Source of the DNA: Bacteroidota bacterium
Lineage (GTDB): Bacteria > Bacteroidota > Bacteroidia > Flavobacteriales_D > Sanyastnellaceae
Length of the DNA: 7,443 nucleotides
Direction: 5' to 3'
NCBI GenBank assembly: GCA_027618855.1
Contig: JAQCID010000053.1
Span: 1-7,443 of the forward strand
Made by a program: the position numbers and the translations under genes
Notes under the pieces: generated by a model
Told to the model about the DNA's origin: nothing
Database searches by the model: none
What the model saw: the letters and a program-made list of their open reading frames with translations, nothing else
Shown: positions 1 to 7,270 of the stretch, in pieces
Layout of the letters: the number at the start of each line of letters is the position of its first letter
Position numbering within the stretch: the stretch's first letter is position 1

Positions 1-38
1 GTAATCAGCTTAGCACGTCCTTCAAATTTGAATTCCAT
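1..38 (-). CDS. actF: ActF, membrane subunit of Alternative Complex III (N-terminal 12 codons only)
   Basis: An ATG at 38-36 opens a frame that stays open to the window edge and reads MEFKFEGRAKLI. It starts 2 bases after the actE stop codon, which is the position of actF in Bacteroidota Alternative Complex III operons. ActF is an integral membrane subunit related to the C-terminal half of ActC and packs against the other membrane subunits. The visible residues form only the short hydrophilic N-terminus before the expected first helix, so the identity rests on gene order and not on a domain. No Shine-Dalgarno sequence precedes it, and translation is probably coupled to actE. If the gene is not actF it is still a tightly linked operon member. 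Confidence 0.6.
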   Translation of the reverse strand, partial: MEFKFEGRAKLI

Positions 39-40
39 GA

Positions 41-715
41 TTAGTTGTTCTTTTGAGTTTCAGTCATTTCCTCCGCACCATCTTCGTCAACGGAAGATAT
101 CTCCCCTCCATTTTGCATGACTTTAATATATTGTATAATCTGCCACAGTCCTTTGGGAGAAATCTGAGATGCATGAGAGCCCATAAGGCCTTTGCCATAC
201 ATCAAAGTGTGATACATCTTTCCTTCTGGAAGGTCTTTCAATTTTACTGAGAAATCGGGAATACCCAGGATATGGCCATTCTTAGAAATGGCTCCATCTC
301 CCTTTCCTGTCTCGCCGTGACAATGCGAACACATTAACCCAAAAGTTAACGCTCCTGCCTCAATGTTCTCTAGGGTAGTAGGCAGTGGAGAGCGGTTCTC
401 TTCCCCTGCCATTTCATAGCCTTCTGGGGTGTTTGGATAAGGGTATGGAAGACCAAACGCCTTATCTTCTCCTTGAAATGCAATTGTCCCTGCAACAGGC
501 TTGCGTGCACTTTGCTGGTTGCGTTGCGACACCGCCACTTCCTCTGTAACATAGTACGGATCCTCGCCATAATCAACGTAAGCTTCAATCGCAGGAGATC
601 GGTACATGTCAGGCATGTATTCAACACCTGGGCTATTTGGATCTGTTGTACATGAAGTCATCATAGCAAAAGCTACAATCACTAACGTGGTGTATTGTAT
701 TGTTTTGTGCATCAT
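41..715 (-). CDS. actE: ActE, monohaem cytochrome c lipoprotein of Alternative Complex III
   Basis: 224 residues. It is the monohaem c-type cytochrome subunit that sits on the periplasmic face of the complex and passes electrons from the ActA/ActB side to an acceptor or oxidase. The N-terminus is a lipoprotein signal: a hydrophobic stretch at residues 9-19, then lipobox M-T-S-C with Cys22 as the expected lipidated residue. One haem site, CSHCH, lies at 129-133 (317-331), followed by a GKGDG segment. Met178, in a GLMGSHASQI context, is the likely distal haem ligand, as in class I cytochromes. The segment between the lipid anchor and the haem domain (about 23-115) is polar and has little recognisable structure, and the last 20 residues are acidic. 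Two adjacent ATGs exist: the first overlaps the actD stop (ATGA), while the second (712) sits better behind GAAGGA (6 bases versus 3), so the protein may be 223 residues. Confidence in the family is high because of the haem motif, the lipobox and the neighbours. Confidence 0.92.
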   Translation of the reverse strand: MMHKTIQYTTLVIVAFAMMTSCTTDPNSPGVEYMPDMYRSPAIEAYVDYGEDPYYVTEEVAVSQRNQQSARKPVAGTIAFQGEDKAFGLPYPYPNTPEGYEMAGEENRSPLPTTLENIEAGALTFGLMCSHCHGETGKGDGAISKNGHILGIPDFSVKLKDLPEGKMYHTLMYGKGLMGSHASQISPKGLWQIIQYIKVMQNGGEISSVDEDGAEEMTETQKNN

Positions 716-1248
716 GATTCCTTCAAGTCTTTGATGCTTAGTTCGAATATATCGGTTTTCTTAATTTCCGATTCAAGATCCTGAGCATTCATGCTATTTG
801 TATCTGTCGTAATCTCCATGACGAACTTGTCATCCGTCGTTCTGGGATCAGGATTTGTAGCAGGCATTCCAGGAAGCGTTCCATTGCGAAGGAGGTACGT
901 AATGACCATTCCATGGGCTGCACAAAAAACTGAGAACTCAAATGAAACGGGGATGAAGGCCGGTAAATTTTCAAGCAAAGAAAAACTTGGCTTTCCACCG
1001 ATATTCATAGGCCAATCAGAAATCATTGTATACCACATGAAGAATACGGCCAATGACAAGCCTGACATGGCATACATGAAAGATGTAATTGCCAATCGAG
1101 TACGCTTAATTCCAATCACAGGATCAATCCCGTGAATAGGAAATGGTGAGTAAACTTCGTTTACATGTATGCCCTTGCTTACAAGTTCACGAGCTGCTAC
1201 CAGTAGCTTTTCGTCGTCGTCATACATGACGTGGAATACCTTTTTCAT
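712..1248 (-). CDS. actD: ActD, DUF3341-type membrane subunit of Alternative Complex III
   Basis: 178 residues from the ATG at 1248. ActD is a small subunit with a soluble N-terminal domain and two membrane helices. It holds no cofactor and is thought to help organise the membrane part of the complex. The N-terminal region starts MKKVFHVMYDDDEKLL and leads into the family's PFPIHGID motif at about 35-42. Helix 1 spans about 52-74. A loop containing a proline-rich FIPVSFE segment leads into helix 2 (about 97-120). A polar C-terminal tail includes a DDKFVMEI stretch like the usual end of the family. The open frame extends upstream to 1287 (13 more residues, with another ATG at 1272), but that extension overlaps the end of actC, is polar and does not resemble the family. 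The 1248 start leaves a 7-base gap after actC and places the conserved MKK at residue 1. No Shine-Dalgarno sequence is seen. The stop overlaps the actE start. Confidence 0.88.
   Translation of the reverse strand: MKKVFHVMYDDDEKLLVAARELVSKGIHVNEVYSPFPIHGIDPVIGIKRTRLAITSFMYAMSGLSLAVFFMWYTMISDWPMNIGGKPSFSLLENLPAFIPVSFEFSVFCAAHGMVITYLLRNGTLPGMPATNPDPRTTDDKFVMEITTDTNSMNAQDLESEIKKTDIFELSIKDLKES
719..724 (-). promoter_or_regulatory. Shine-Dalgarno-like GAAGGA before actE
   Basis: GAAGGA lies inside the last codons of actD, 3 bases before the first ATG of actE and 6 bases before the second. It is the only convincing ribosome-binding sequence seen before any gene in this operon. Its spacing favours the second ATG (712). 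The stop codon of actD overlaps the first ATG, so re-initiation by terminating ribosomes is also possible. Confidence 0.45.
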
Positions 1249-1255
1249 GATGGTA

Positions 1256-2632
1256 TTATTTGACTTGTTCATTTTTGTAAGACTCACCGCTTGACTTTAA
1301 TATCGTCTTGAGCTCATTCAAAGCGAGTACTGGAAAGAATCTCGTAAAGGCGAGGAAAAGGGTCAGGAATATCCCCAATGTGCCAATAAAAATTCCAACG
1401 TCAGTCGCAGTCGGAATAAACTCTCCCCAACTAGATGGCAGGTAATCTCTGTGAAGAGAGGTGACGATAATTACGTAACGCTCAAACCACATCCCGATAT
1501 TCACTACGATTGACAAGATAAATGTCGCAACCAAGGATCGTCTAATTTTCTTGAACCAGAACAGTTGGGGACTTATGACGTTGCAGGTCATCATCGTCCA
1601 GTAAGCTGCTTTATAAGGTCCTGAGAAACGGTTGATGAATGCATAGCTTTCATACTCTACACCAGAATACCAAGAAATAAACAACTCAGTCAGATAAGCG
1701 ACACCCACAATGGAACCCGTAACAATAATCACGATGTTCATGTACTCTACATGCTTCACATGGATATAGTCTTCGAGTTTATATGCTTTGCGCATCACGA
1801 GCAAGAGCGTTTGAACCATGGCAAACCCCGAAAATACAGCTCCAGAAACAAAGTAAGGAGGGAAAATTGTCGTGTGCCATCCTGGAATGACCGACGTCGC
1901 AAAGTCCATCGATACAATCGAGTGTACAGAGAATACCAGTGGGGTAGCAATCCCCGCAAGAACCAAACTCAGCTCTTCAAAACGATTCCAATGTTTTGCA
2001 CGACCACTCCAACCAAAACTCATAATCCCATACATCTTCTTTGCAAATGGCTTCGTCACCCTGTCGCGAATTGTCGCGAAATCAGGAATCAATCCTACGT
2101 ACCAGAATACAAGTGATACTGAGAAATATGTTGAGATCGCGAATACATCCCAAAGAAGTGGACTGTTGAAGTTGACCCAAAGCGAACCAAATTGATTTGG
2201 CAAAGGGAAAACATAATAAGCCAACCAAATCCTTCCCATATGTATTCCTGGGAAAACGGCAGCCATGATCACCGCAAAAATGGTCATTGCCTCTGCGGAA
2301 CGGTTAATCGCCATACGCCATTTTTGTCGGAACAGGAGGAGAACTGCAGAAATCAAGGTGCCGGCGTGACCGATACCTACCCACCATACGAAGTTCGTAA
2401 TATCCCAAGCCCATCCCACAGTTTTATTCAAACCCCAAACGCCAATACCGGTACTTATGAGGTATAAAATTGAGCCAATGCCATATAGGGCAACGATGCT
2501 CGATATCGTAATCATAATTTTCCAACCAAGTGAAGCAGGCCCCACAATCGGTCGGACCACATCGTCTGTAATGTCCTTATAGGTCTTGTGACCTAGGATT
2601 AACGGCTCGCGTATTGCTGATTCTTTCTGCAT
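1256..2632 (-). CDS. actC: ActC, NrfD/PsrC-like quinol-oxidising membrane subunit
   Basis: 458 residues, full length for the family. ActC is the large integral membrane subunit related to PsrC/NrfD. It carries the quinol-binding site close to the Fe-S clusters of ActB and is thought to contain a proton path. Ten hydrophobic helices can be read: about 37-60, 78-101, 115-140, 157-181, 219-243, 256-281, 297-320, 341-360, 366-388 and 409-434. Family signatures include the N-terminal REPLI segment (8-12), the GIGHAGTLISA run in helix 2 (His89), FPGIHMGR in helix 3 (His131), the IPDFATIRDR loop after helix 4, SVHSIVSMDFA ending helix 5 (His237, Asp243) and the periplasmic GWHTTIFPPYF segment. These polar residues inside helices are candidates for quinol and proton handling. 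It starts 10 bases after the actB stop with no Shine-Dalgarno sequence, and the REPLI motif right after the ATG supports this start. No truncation or frameshift is seen. Confidence 0.95.
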   Translation of the reverse strand: MQKESAIREPLILGHKTYKDITDDVVRPIVGPASLGWKIMITISSIVALYGIGSILYLISTGIGVWGLNKTVGWAWDITNFVWWVGIGHAGTLISAVLLLFRQKWRMAINRSAEAMTIFAVIMAAVFPGIHMGRIWLAYYVFPLPNQFGSLWVNFNSPLLWDVFAISTYFSVSLVFWYVGLIPDFATIRDRVTKPFAKKMYGIMSFGWSGRAKHWNRFEELSLVLAGIATPLVFSVHSIVSMDFATSVIPGWHTTIFPPYFVSGAVFSGFAMVQTLLLVMRKAYKLEDYIHVKHVEYMNIVIIVTGSIVGVAYLTELFISWYSGVEYESYAFINRFSGPYKAAYWTMMTCNVISPQLFWFKKIRRSLVATFILSIVVNIGMWFERYVIIVTSLHRDYLPSSWGEFIPTATDVGIFIGTLGIFLTLFLAFTRFFPVLALNELKTILKSSGESYKNEQVK

Positions 2633-2642
2633 TGTAGTTAAA

Positions 2643-5600
2643 TCAAGCTTCGTTACTATCTACATTCCTAACCTTTGTCATATAGAAGACATTTGGCTGT
2701 ACACCTATTTCTTCTAGTGCGTGGTAAGAACGATTGTTTTCAGAAATGGCACGCACCTGCGAACCAGTGTCATTTAAGTCTCCAAATGCAATTGCGTTTG
2801 ACGGACAAGCTTCTGCACAAGCTGTCACGATTTCACCATCATTAATAGCGGTTCCAGCCTTTTTTGCATCGAGCTTTCCAGATTGAATCCGCTGGACACA
2901 CATCGAGCATTTCTCCATGACTCCACGGGCACGAACAGTTACATCGGGATTGAGAACCAAACGTGCTAGAGAATCGTGCGCTGGATTTACATTTTCAAAT
3001 TTCGAGTTCCCTTTGTAGTTGAACCAGTTGAATCTACGAACCTTGTACGGGCAGTTATTCGCGCAGTAACGCGTGCCTATACATCTGTTGTATGTCATTT
3101 GGTTCAAGCCCTCATTGCTATGCGTGGTGGCAGCTACAGGACAAACCGTCTCGCAGGGAGCGTGGTTGCAGTGCTGACACATCATAGGCATGTGAACCGT
3201 TTGAGGATTCTCAGCAGGGTCCTCCATAAGACCATAGCTAGAAATAACGCCAACTCCTTCATCCTCCCCTTTCTCGAGAGAATAATCCGAAGCGTAGTAG
3301 CGATCGATTCTGATCCAATGCATGTCGCGGTGACGAAGAACCTCATCCTTGCCCACAACGCTTACATTATTCTCAATACTACACGCTGTTACACAAGCAC
3401 TACAACCCGTGCAGGTTGTTAAATCTATCGTCATGCCCCATCGATGTCCTACATCTTTTACTGGATGGCTATGCCAAAGATCAAACTCACTTGTGTTTTC
3501 CTTATCTCTTGCATCAATCACACCATCGTGATTGGTGTCATCGTGAACATTCAAAGCATGAGCCATGTTCCAAGAGGCTTTCCCTTTAGGCTTATCCGCT
3601 TCAGCGAGGTATGAATCAAATGACGTTTCACGAACGACAGAATCACGACCCATGTAGGTGTTGTGAATTTGAGTACAAGCAAGTGGATACTCTCTGTCTG
3701 TTGCTTCGACATTTACATCGTAGCTCGCATAAATTGTGTTTCCTTCTGAATTTGAAGTCAGAGGGAATGCATTCACTCCGATAGGCATCGGTAGACCCGA
3801 ATCTAGCATCAAGTGCTGTCCTTTCTCTCCAGTTTGATAAGCCGCCTGACCGATCTTTTCTCCATTTGATCCTCTTCCATAACCCAAAGCGATTCCGATC
3901 GTCCCTGGCTTCTGACCTGGTTGCATAAACGCCGGAAGTTCAATTTGCTTGTTTCCTACTGTGACTTTCACAACTGTCGCTAGATCTTCCTGAGCGATAT
4001 ATGTGTTCAGACCCAGCGCAACCATATCTGATTTAGACATTGTTACGTAGTTGTCCCAAGTAACTTTAGAAACTGGATCCGGTGTCTCCTGAAGAAACGG
4101 ATTGGCTGCATGCTGACCTGCCCCTGCTGTTGCTTTCACGTAAGTTACCAATTCCATCTTTCCACCCTTCACCTCTGACACTTTTCGCTCAGCAAGCGAA
4201 GTCTCAATTGGGACAGAATAATTCGGTGATTCAGACAAATCATTTCCCGCCATATTTCCATCGTGAATGGCACTGTTCCAATCAGAATCAGAGTAAAGAG
4301 CGTCTGGTGTGTATGCCCCATTGTACTGGCTTCGAAGGAAGGTGTACCAATCTGTATTTTCAGCACTTGACCAAACCAAGAATGACTCTTGCGCCGCTCT
4401 TGTGTTAAACAGAGGCTGAATGGCAGGTTGAACAAGATCAATTCGGCCAGCTCGAAGACTTAAGTCATTCCAGCTTTCAAGATAATGGTGATCAGGTGCG
4501 ACAAATGTTGAACGACTTGCTGTTTCATCAGCAACGCCATTCATACTCACAGAAGTAGAAACCTTCGCTAAGCCAGAATTAAAGGCTTGAGCGTCGGGCA
4601 TGTCGTAGGAAGGATTACAACCATATGTGATCAGTGTTGACACCTTGCCAGAATTCATGTCAGCAATTAATCTTGTTGCTGCTGATTCATCTCCGCGATA
4701 CGCTTGAGAAGGTCTTTCTAGGTCAATTGTCGCTCCGTAATTTCCCAACAGCTGGTTGATCGCTGCAACAATAGTCTGGGTTGAAAGATCGTTTGTTCCG
4801 GCGATCAGCAAGGATTCTCCTTTAGAACCTGAGAGCGCATTTGCTGCATTTCTGATACGAGAAGAAAGTTTTGCATCTAAGTTCGATACTGCTCCCCCTT
4901 TTAAAACAGCAAGGATTCCTGCTGCTACTTTCCCTTCCTCAGATGGGCTGATCATTGTTCGAACATCTGCGTTCGTACCGGTCATTGACATCACAGATTC
5001 AAACTGAAAATGCTTTGATTGAGATCCACTGTTTGGATTTCTTAGTGAAGCATAATCAGGTGCAAACTGTGTTGAAGTAAGCCAAGAGTTTAAGAAATCT
5101 GCTGCGATACTGACAACGACTTTGGCTTTTGAGAAGTCATAATGTGGAACTGCATTTACACCAAAAGATGCGGCTTGTGCTTCACGAAGCGCTCTGTAAG
5201 AAATCGCATCGTACTGAATGTGTTCAGCTCCAAGTGATTCGATCGCTTTCCTTGTAGATGGACTGACAATCGTATTTGAAAGAACGACTGCTCTTCCATT
5301 GCCATTGATTGATTCAGAAACTGCAATATCAAGGTCCGACCAAGTTGTCGACTCACCCTTTTTTGTAGGGCCTTCTAGACGCGCTTTGTCGTACAGCTCC
5401 ATGACAGAACCTATCACGCGTGCATTCACTTTACCTGATCCTATACCAGTGGCTGCATTTCCTTTTACAAAAATCGGCCGCCCCTCTCTCGTTTTAACTA
5501 AAATATTCGCGTAATCCATTCCGTCGTAGTAGGAAGACGCATAGTAATTCGCAACACCAGGCGTAATTTCGGCTGGTTTATTTGTGTATGGAATAGATTT

Positions 5601-5822
5601 TATTACGGGTGTCTCACACGCCGCAAGCGTAGCTGCCGTGAGAGAGAAACCCATAAATTTCAAAAAATCTCGCCGACCTGTGGTCGCTGAATTTAATTTC
5701 TCGTCTGCTAAAAATTTGTCGACAGGGATTTGCTCTTGGAATTCCTTAGATTGGATTTCCTGGAAAGCATCCGTGCCGTCTAATTCGTCTAAACCGGACC
5801 AGTATTTTTTCGTATTAGCCAT
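2643..5822 (-). CDS. actB: ActB, molybdopterin-oxidoreductase-like and Fe-S subunit of Alternative Complex III
   Basis: 1059 residues. ActB fuses a periplasmic molybdopterin-oxidoreductase-like domain (about 75-750) to a PsrB/NrfC-like ferredoxin domain (about 790-1040) that takes electrons from quinol at ActC. A cytoplasmic N-terminal leader (1-48, with KKYWSGLDEL at 5-14 as in the family) precedes a Tat signal, RRDFLKFMGFS (50-60). This ends in LAAC, so Cys69 may be lipidated. The large domain has only Cys402 and Cys716 after Cys69, no N-terminal Fe-S motif and no obvious Mo ligand, as expected for this catalytically empty homologue. Cluster ligands are C804/C807/C810/C814, C882/C885/C890/C894, C914/C920/C924, and C972/C975/C1002/C1006. 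In the third motif (CIGTRYCANNC) Thr917 stands where a fourth Cys would be, which fits the known [3Fe-4S] centre. An EF-hand-like loop (762-773) sits between the two domains. The gene starts 20 bases after actA with no Shine-Dalgarno sequence. Confidence 0.96.
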   Translation of the reverse strand: MANTKKYWSGLDELDGTDAFQEIQSKEFQEQIPVDKFLADEKLNSATTGRRDFLKFMGFSLTAATLAACETPVIKSIPYTNKPAEITPGVANYYASSYYDGMDYANILVKTREGRPIFVKGNAATGIGSGKVNARVIGSVMELYDKARLEGPTKKGESTTWSDLDIAVSESINGNGRAVVLSNTIVSPSTRKAIESLGAEHIQYDAISYRALREAQAASFGVNAVPHYDFSKAKVVVSIAADFLNSWLTSTQFAPDYASLRNPNSGSQSKHFQFESVMSMTGTNADVRTMISPSEEGKVAAGILAVLKGGAVSNLDAKLSSRIRNAANALSGSKGESLLIAGTNDLSTQTIVAAINQLLGNYGATIDLERPSQAYRGDESAATRLIADMNSGKVSTLITYGCNPSYDMPDAQAFNSGLAKVSTSVSMNGVADETASRSTFVAPDHHYLESWNDLSLRAGRIDLVQPAIQPLFNTRAAQESFLVWSSAENTDWYTFLRSQYNGAYTPDALYSDSDWNSAIHDGNMAGNDLSESPNYSVPIETSLAERKVSEVKGGKMELVTYVKATAGAGQHAANPFLQETPDPVSKVTWDNYVTMSKSDMVALGLNTYIAQEDLATVVKVTVGNKQIELPAFMQPGQKPGTIGIALGYGRGSNGEKIGQAAYQTGEKGQHLMLDSGLPMPIGVNAFPLTSNSEGNTIYASYDVNVEATDREYPLACTQIHNTYMGRDSVVRETSFDSYLAEADKPKGKASWNMAHALNVHDDTNHDGVIDARDKENTSEFDLWHSHPVKDVGHRWGMTIDLTTCTGCSACVTACSIENNVSVVGKDEVLRHRDMHWIRIDRYYASDYSLEKGEDEGVGVISSYGLMEDPAENPQTVHMPMMCQHCNHAPCETVCPVAATTHSNEGLNQMTYNRCIGTRYCANNCPYKVRRFNWFNYKGNSKFENVNPAHDSLARLVLNPDVTVRARGVMEKCSMCVQRIQSGKLDAKKAGTAINDGEIVTACAEACPSNAIAFGDLNDTGSQVRAISENNRSYHALEEIGVQPNVFYMTKVRNVDSNEA
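3504..3539 (-). other. EF-hand/dockerin-like calcium-binding loop in ActB
   Basis: ActB residues 762-773 read DTNHDGVIDARD. This fits the 12-residue loop with oxygen ligands at positions 1, 3, 5, 9 and 12, Gly at 6 and an aliphatic residue at 8. It lies in the linker between the molybdopterin-oxidoreductase-like domain and the Fe-S domain, about 30 residues before the first cluster motif. Calcium binding is inferred from the pattern only. Confidence 0.5.
5616..5678 (-). other. Tat signal with lipobox in ActB
   Basis: Residues 49-69 of ActB show the twin-arginine motif (Arg50-Arg51, then DFLKF), a hydrophobic stretch and LAAC. This predicts export in folded form by the Tat system, as needed for a protein whose Fe-S clusters are assembled in the cytoplasm. 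It also predicts processing by signal peptidase II with lipid attachment at Cys69. Lipid anchors on two subunits are known from the characterised Flavobacterium complex. The 48-residue segment before the arginines is unusually long for a signal peptide but normal for ActB. Confidence 0.75.
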
Positions 5823-5842
5823 GTGGCGTCTGAATCAGGGGT

Positions 5843-7270
5843 TCAATAGTGACACTTGGAGCATTCCCAGCCACCAAGTTCTCTAACAGTGATTTTATCA
5901 TCTTCTAGGTAGCGACGTAATTCCTCATTTCCTCTTTCAGAGTCATTGAGTCTTTCATGAAGCTCTTCGTAATATCCGTTGCTGGTCATATCAACCTCTG
6001 CCTTGTTGTGGCATTCAAGACACCATCCCATAGTAAGGGTGGGCTTTGACAGTTGAATTAAACCAGGAAATGCATCTACCAATTCATTAATTTCCTCCAC
6101 AGGGGCGATTCGACCTACACTGTATGTACTGACGTCACCGTGGCAGTTCTGGCACTGCAGACCACCGACATTCACATGTTGTTGATGGCTGAAGAACACG
6201 TGATCAGGAAGGTTATGCACCTTGTTCCATTTGATGGGCTCACCGTCATAGCTGTCCTGAGGCAATACATTGCCAATCTCTCCTTCACCATCTATGTAGG
6301 TTCCAGAATTTGAGTCAAAACCTATAGCAGCGTAAATCTTTTCGATCTCTGCCGTGCCTGTCCTTTTTCCTTTCTTTATGGCTTTGTGGCAGTTCATACA
6401 AACGTTTGCGCTCGGGATTCCAGCATGTTTCGATTCATAAGCACTGTGGTGACAGTACTTACAATCTATTTCGTTCTCACACACGTGAATGCTGTGGATA
6501 AATTCAATGGGTTGATCTGGGCTGTAGTCGGCATAAAGACCAATGTCCATAAGCGCTGAGTAGCCAGCTACTACAAGATATAAAACAAAGAATACGCCTA
6601 GCAAAGAAACAAATACAAGGTTGTTCCAAACCCATCCGCCTAACCGCTGCATGTAACTAGAATCAGGCAACAACTCCTCCCCATTTTTCTCTGCCAACAC
6701 ATCTGTTAGTGAACGTTTTACACCTGACGCACCAAGTGCAATCGTGATGAAAAGAACAAACAAGATCAGGAACCAAATCGCATTCCCAGATTCAGATTCC
6801 TCTACTTTGTCATCATCTATCGTAGGACAATCGTCACTCGCATCCGCAGTAGACCCTAGAACTTCTGGAGGGTTACTTACGTAGGCCATAATGTCTCCGA
6901 TTTCCTCCTTAGAAACAGCTTGAGCTGTCATCCATCCGTAGGTTCCTACATAACGATCGACCAATTCTTTGATATACTTGTCTCCAGATTCATGGGCCTC
7001 TTGCGGATTTTGAATCCACTGAACAAGCATCTCATCGCTTGACCCCCATCGATCCTGAATGCCTAACAAACCAGGCCCTACAAGGACTTCATCTGTAATC
7101 TTATGGCAAGACGCACAGTTTGTATTAAAAAGTGTTTGGCCATTTATAGGGTCCCCAGCCTCCCAGATGCTTTGTGCACCTACTCCAGAAATCTGGAAAA
7201 ACAGTACTGTACATATGGCTAGTGCTAAATGTTGAACGCGGATAAAACGACTGTTCATAGGTTTTTTCAT
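5843..7270 (-). CDS. actA: ActA, membrane-anchored six-haem cytochrome c (monohaem domain fused to pentahaem domain)
   Basis: 475 residues from the ATG at 7270. A signal peptide (hydrophobic 16-28, probable cleavage after VGA near residue 32) leads to a class I cytochrome c domain with CASCH at 52-56 and Met114 (GWMTAQ) as likely axial ligand. An acidic linker follows, then helix 1 (about 162-182), a short cytoplasmic loop, and helix 2 (about 214-236), which returns the chain to the periplasm. The C-terminal pentahaem domain has CKYCH 270-274, CMNCH 291-295, CQNCH 373-377, CLECH 417-421 and CSKCH 470-474, the last one residue before the C-terminus, plus non-motif histidines (His259, His262, His352, His356, His362, His365) available as distal ligands. 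It transfers electrons between ActB, ActE and the oxidase. The frame extends to a GTG at 7285, but the ATG at 7270 gives a normal signal peptide (MKKPMNSRF) and suits the promoter position. It is the first gene of the operon. Confidence 0.93.
   Translation of the reverse strand: MKKPMNSRFIRVQHLALAICTVLFFQISGVGAQSIWEAGDPINGQTLFNTNCASCHKITDEVLVGPGLLGIQDRWGSSDEMLVQWIQNPQEAHESGDKYIKELVDRYVGTYGWMTAQAVSKEEIGDIMAYVSNPPEVLGSTADASDDCPTIDDDKVEESESGNAIWFLILFVLFITIALGASGVKRSLTDVLAEKNGEELLPDSSYMQRLGGWVWNNLVFVSLLGVFFVLYLVVAGYSALMDIGLYADYSPDQPIEFIHSIHVCENEIDCKYCHHSAYESKHAGIPSANVCMNCHKAIKKGKRTGTAEIEKIYAAIGFDSNSGTYIDGEGEIGNVLPQDSYDGEPIKWNKVHNLPDHVFFSHQQHVNVGGLQCQNCHGDVSTYSVGRIAPVEEINELVDAFPGLIQLSKPTLTMGWCLECHNKAEVDMTSNGYYEELHERLNDSERGNEELRRYLEDDKITVRELGGWECSKCHY

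Noticed and set aside
1249..1287. Longer actD start at 1287 (or 1272) overlapping actC
   Set aside because: The extra residues are polar, unlike the family N-terminus, and would overlap the actC end. The 1248 ATG begins the conserved MKK segment.
2061..2080. Tandem 10-base near-repeat (CTGTCGCGAA then TTGTCGCGAA)
   Set aside because: It encodes part of the conserved IPDFATIRDRV loop of ActC, so it is explained by protein conservation and chance codon choice.
2976..3422. 148-codon plus-strand open frame opposite the Fe-S part of actB
   Set aside because: It is antisense to an unambiguous conserved coding region, has no recognisable domain or start signal, and its composition is that expected from the reverse complement of a cysteine-rich domain. 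The other plus-strand frames in the window are rejected for the same reason.
2643..5822. Calling actB a molybdenum oxidoreductase such as polysulfide or tetrathionate reductase
   Set aside because: The large domain lacks an N-terminal Fe-S motif and any clear Mo ligand, and the neighbours actA, actC, actD and actE identify Alternative Complex III.
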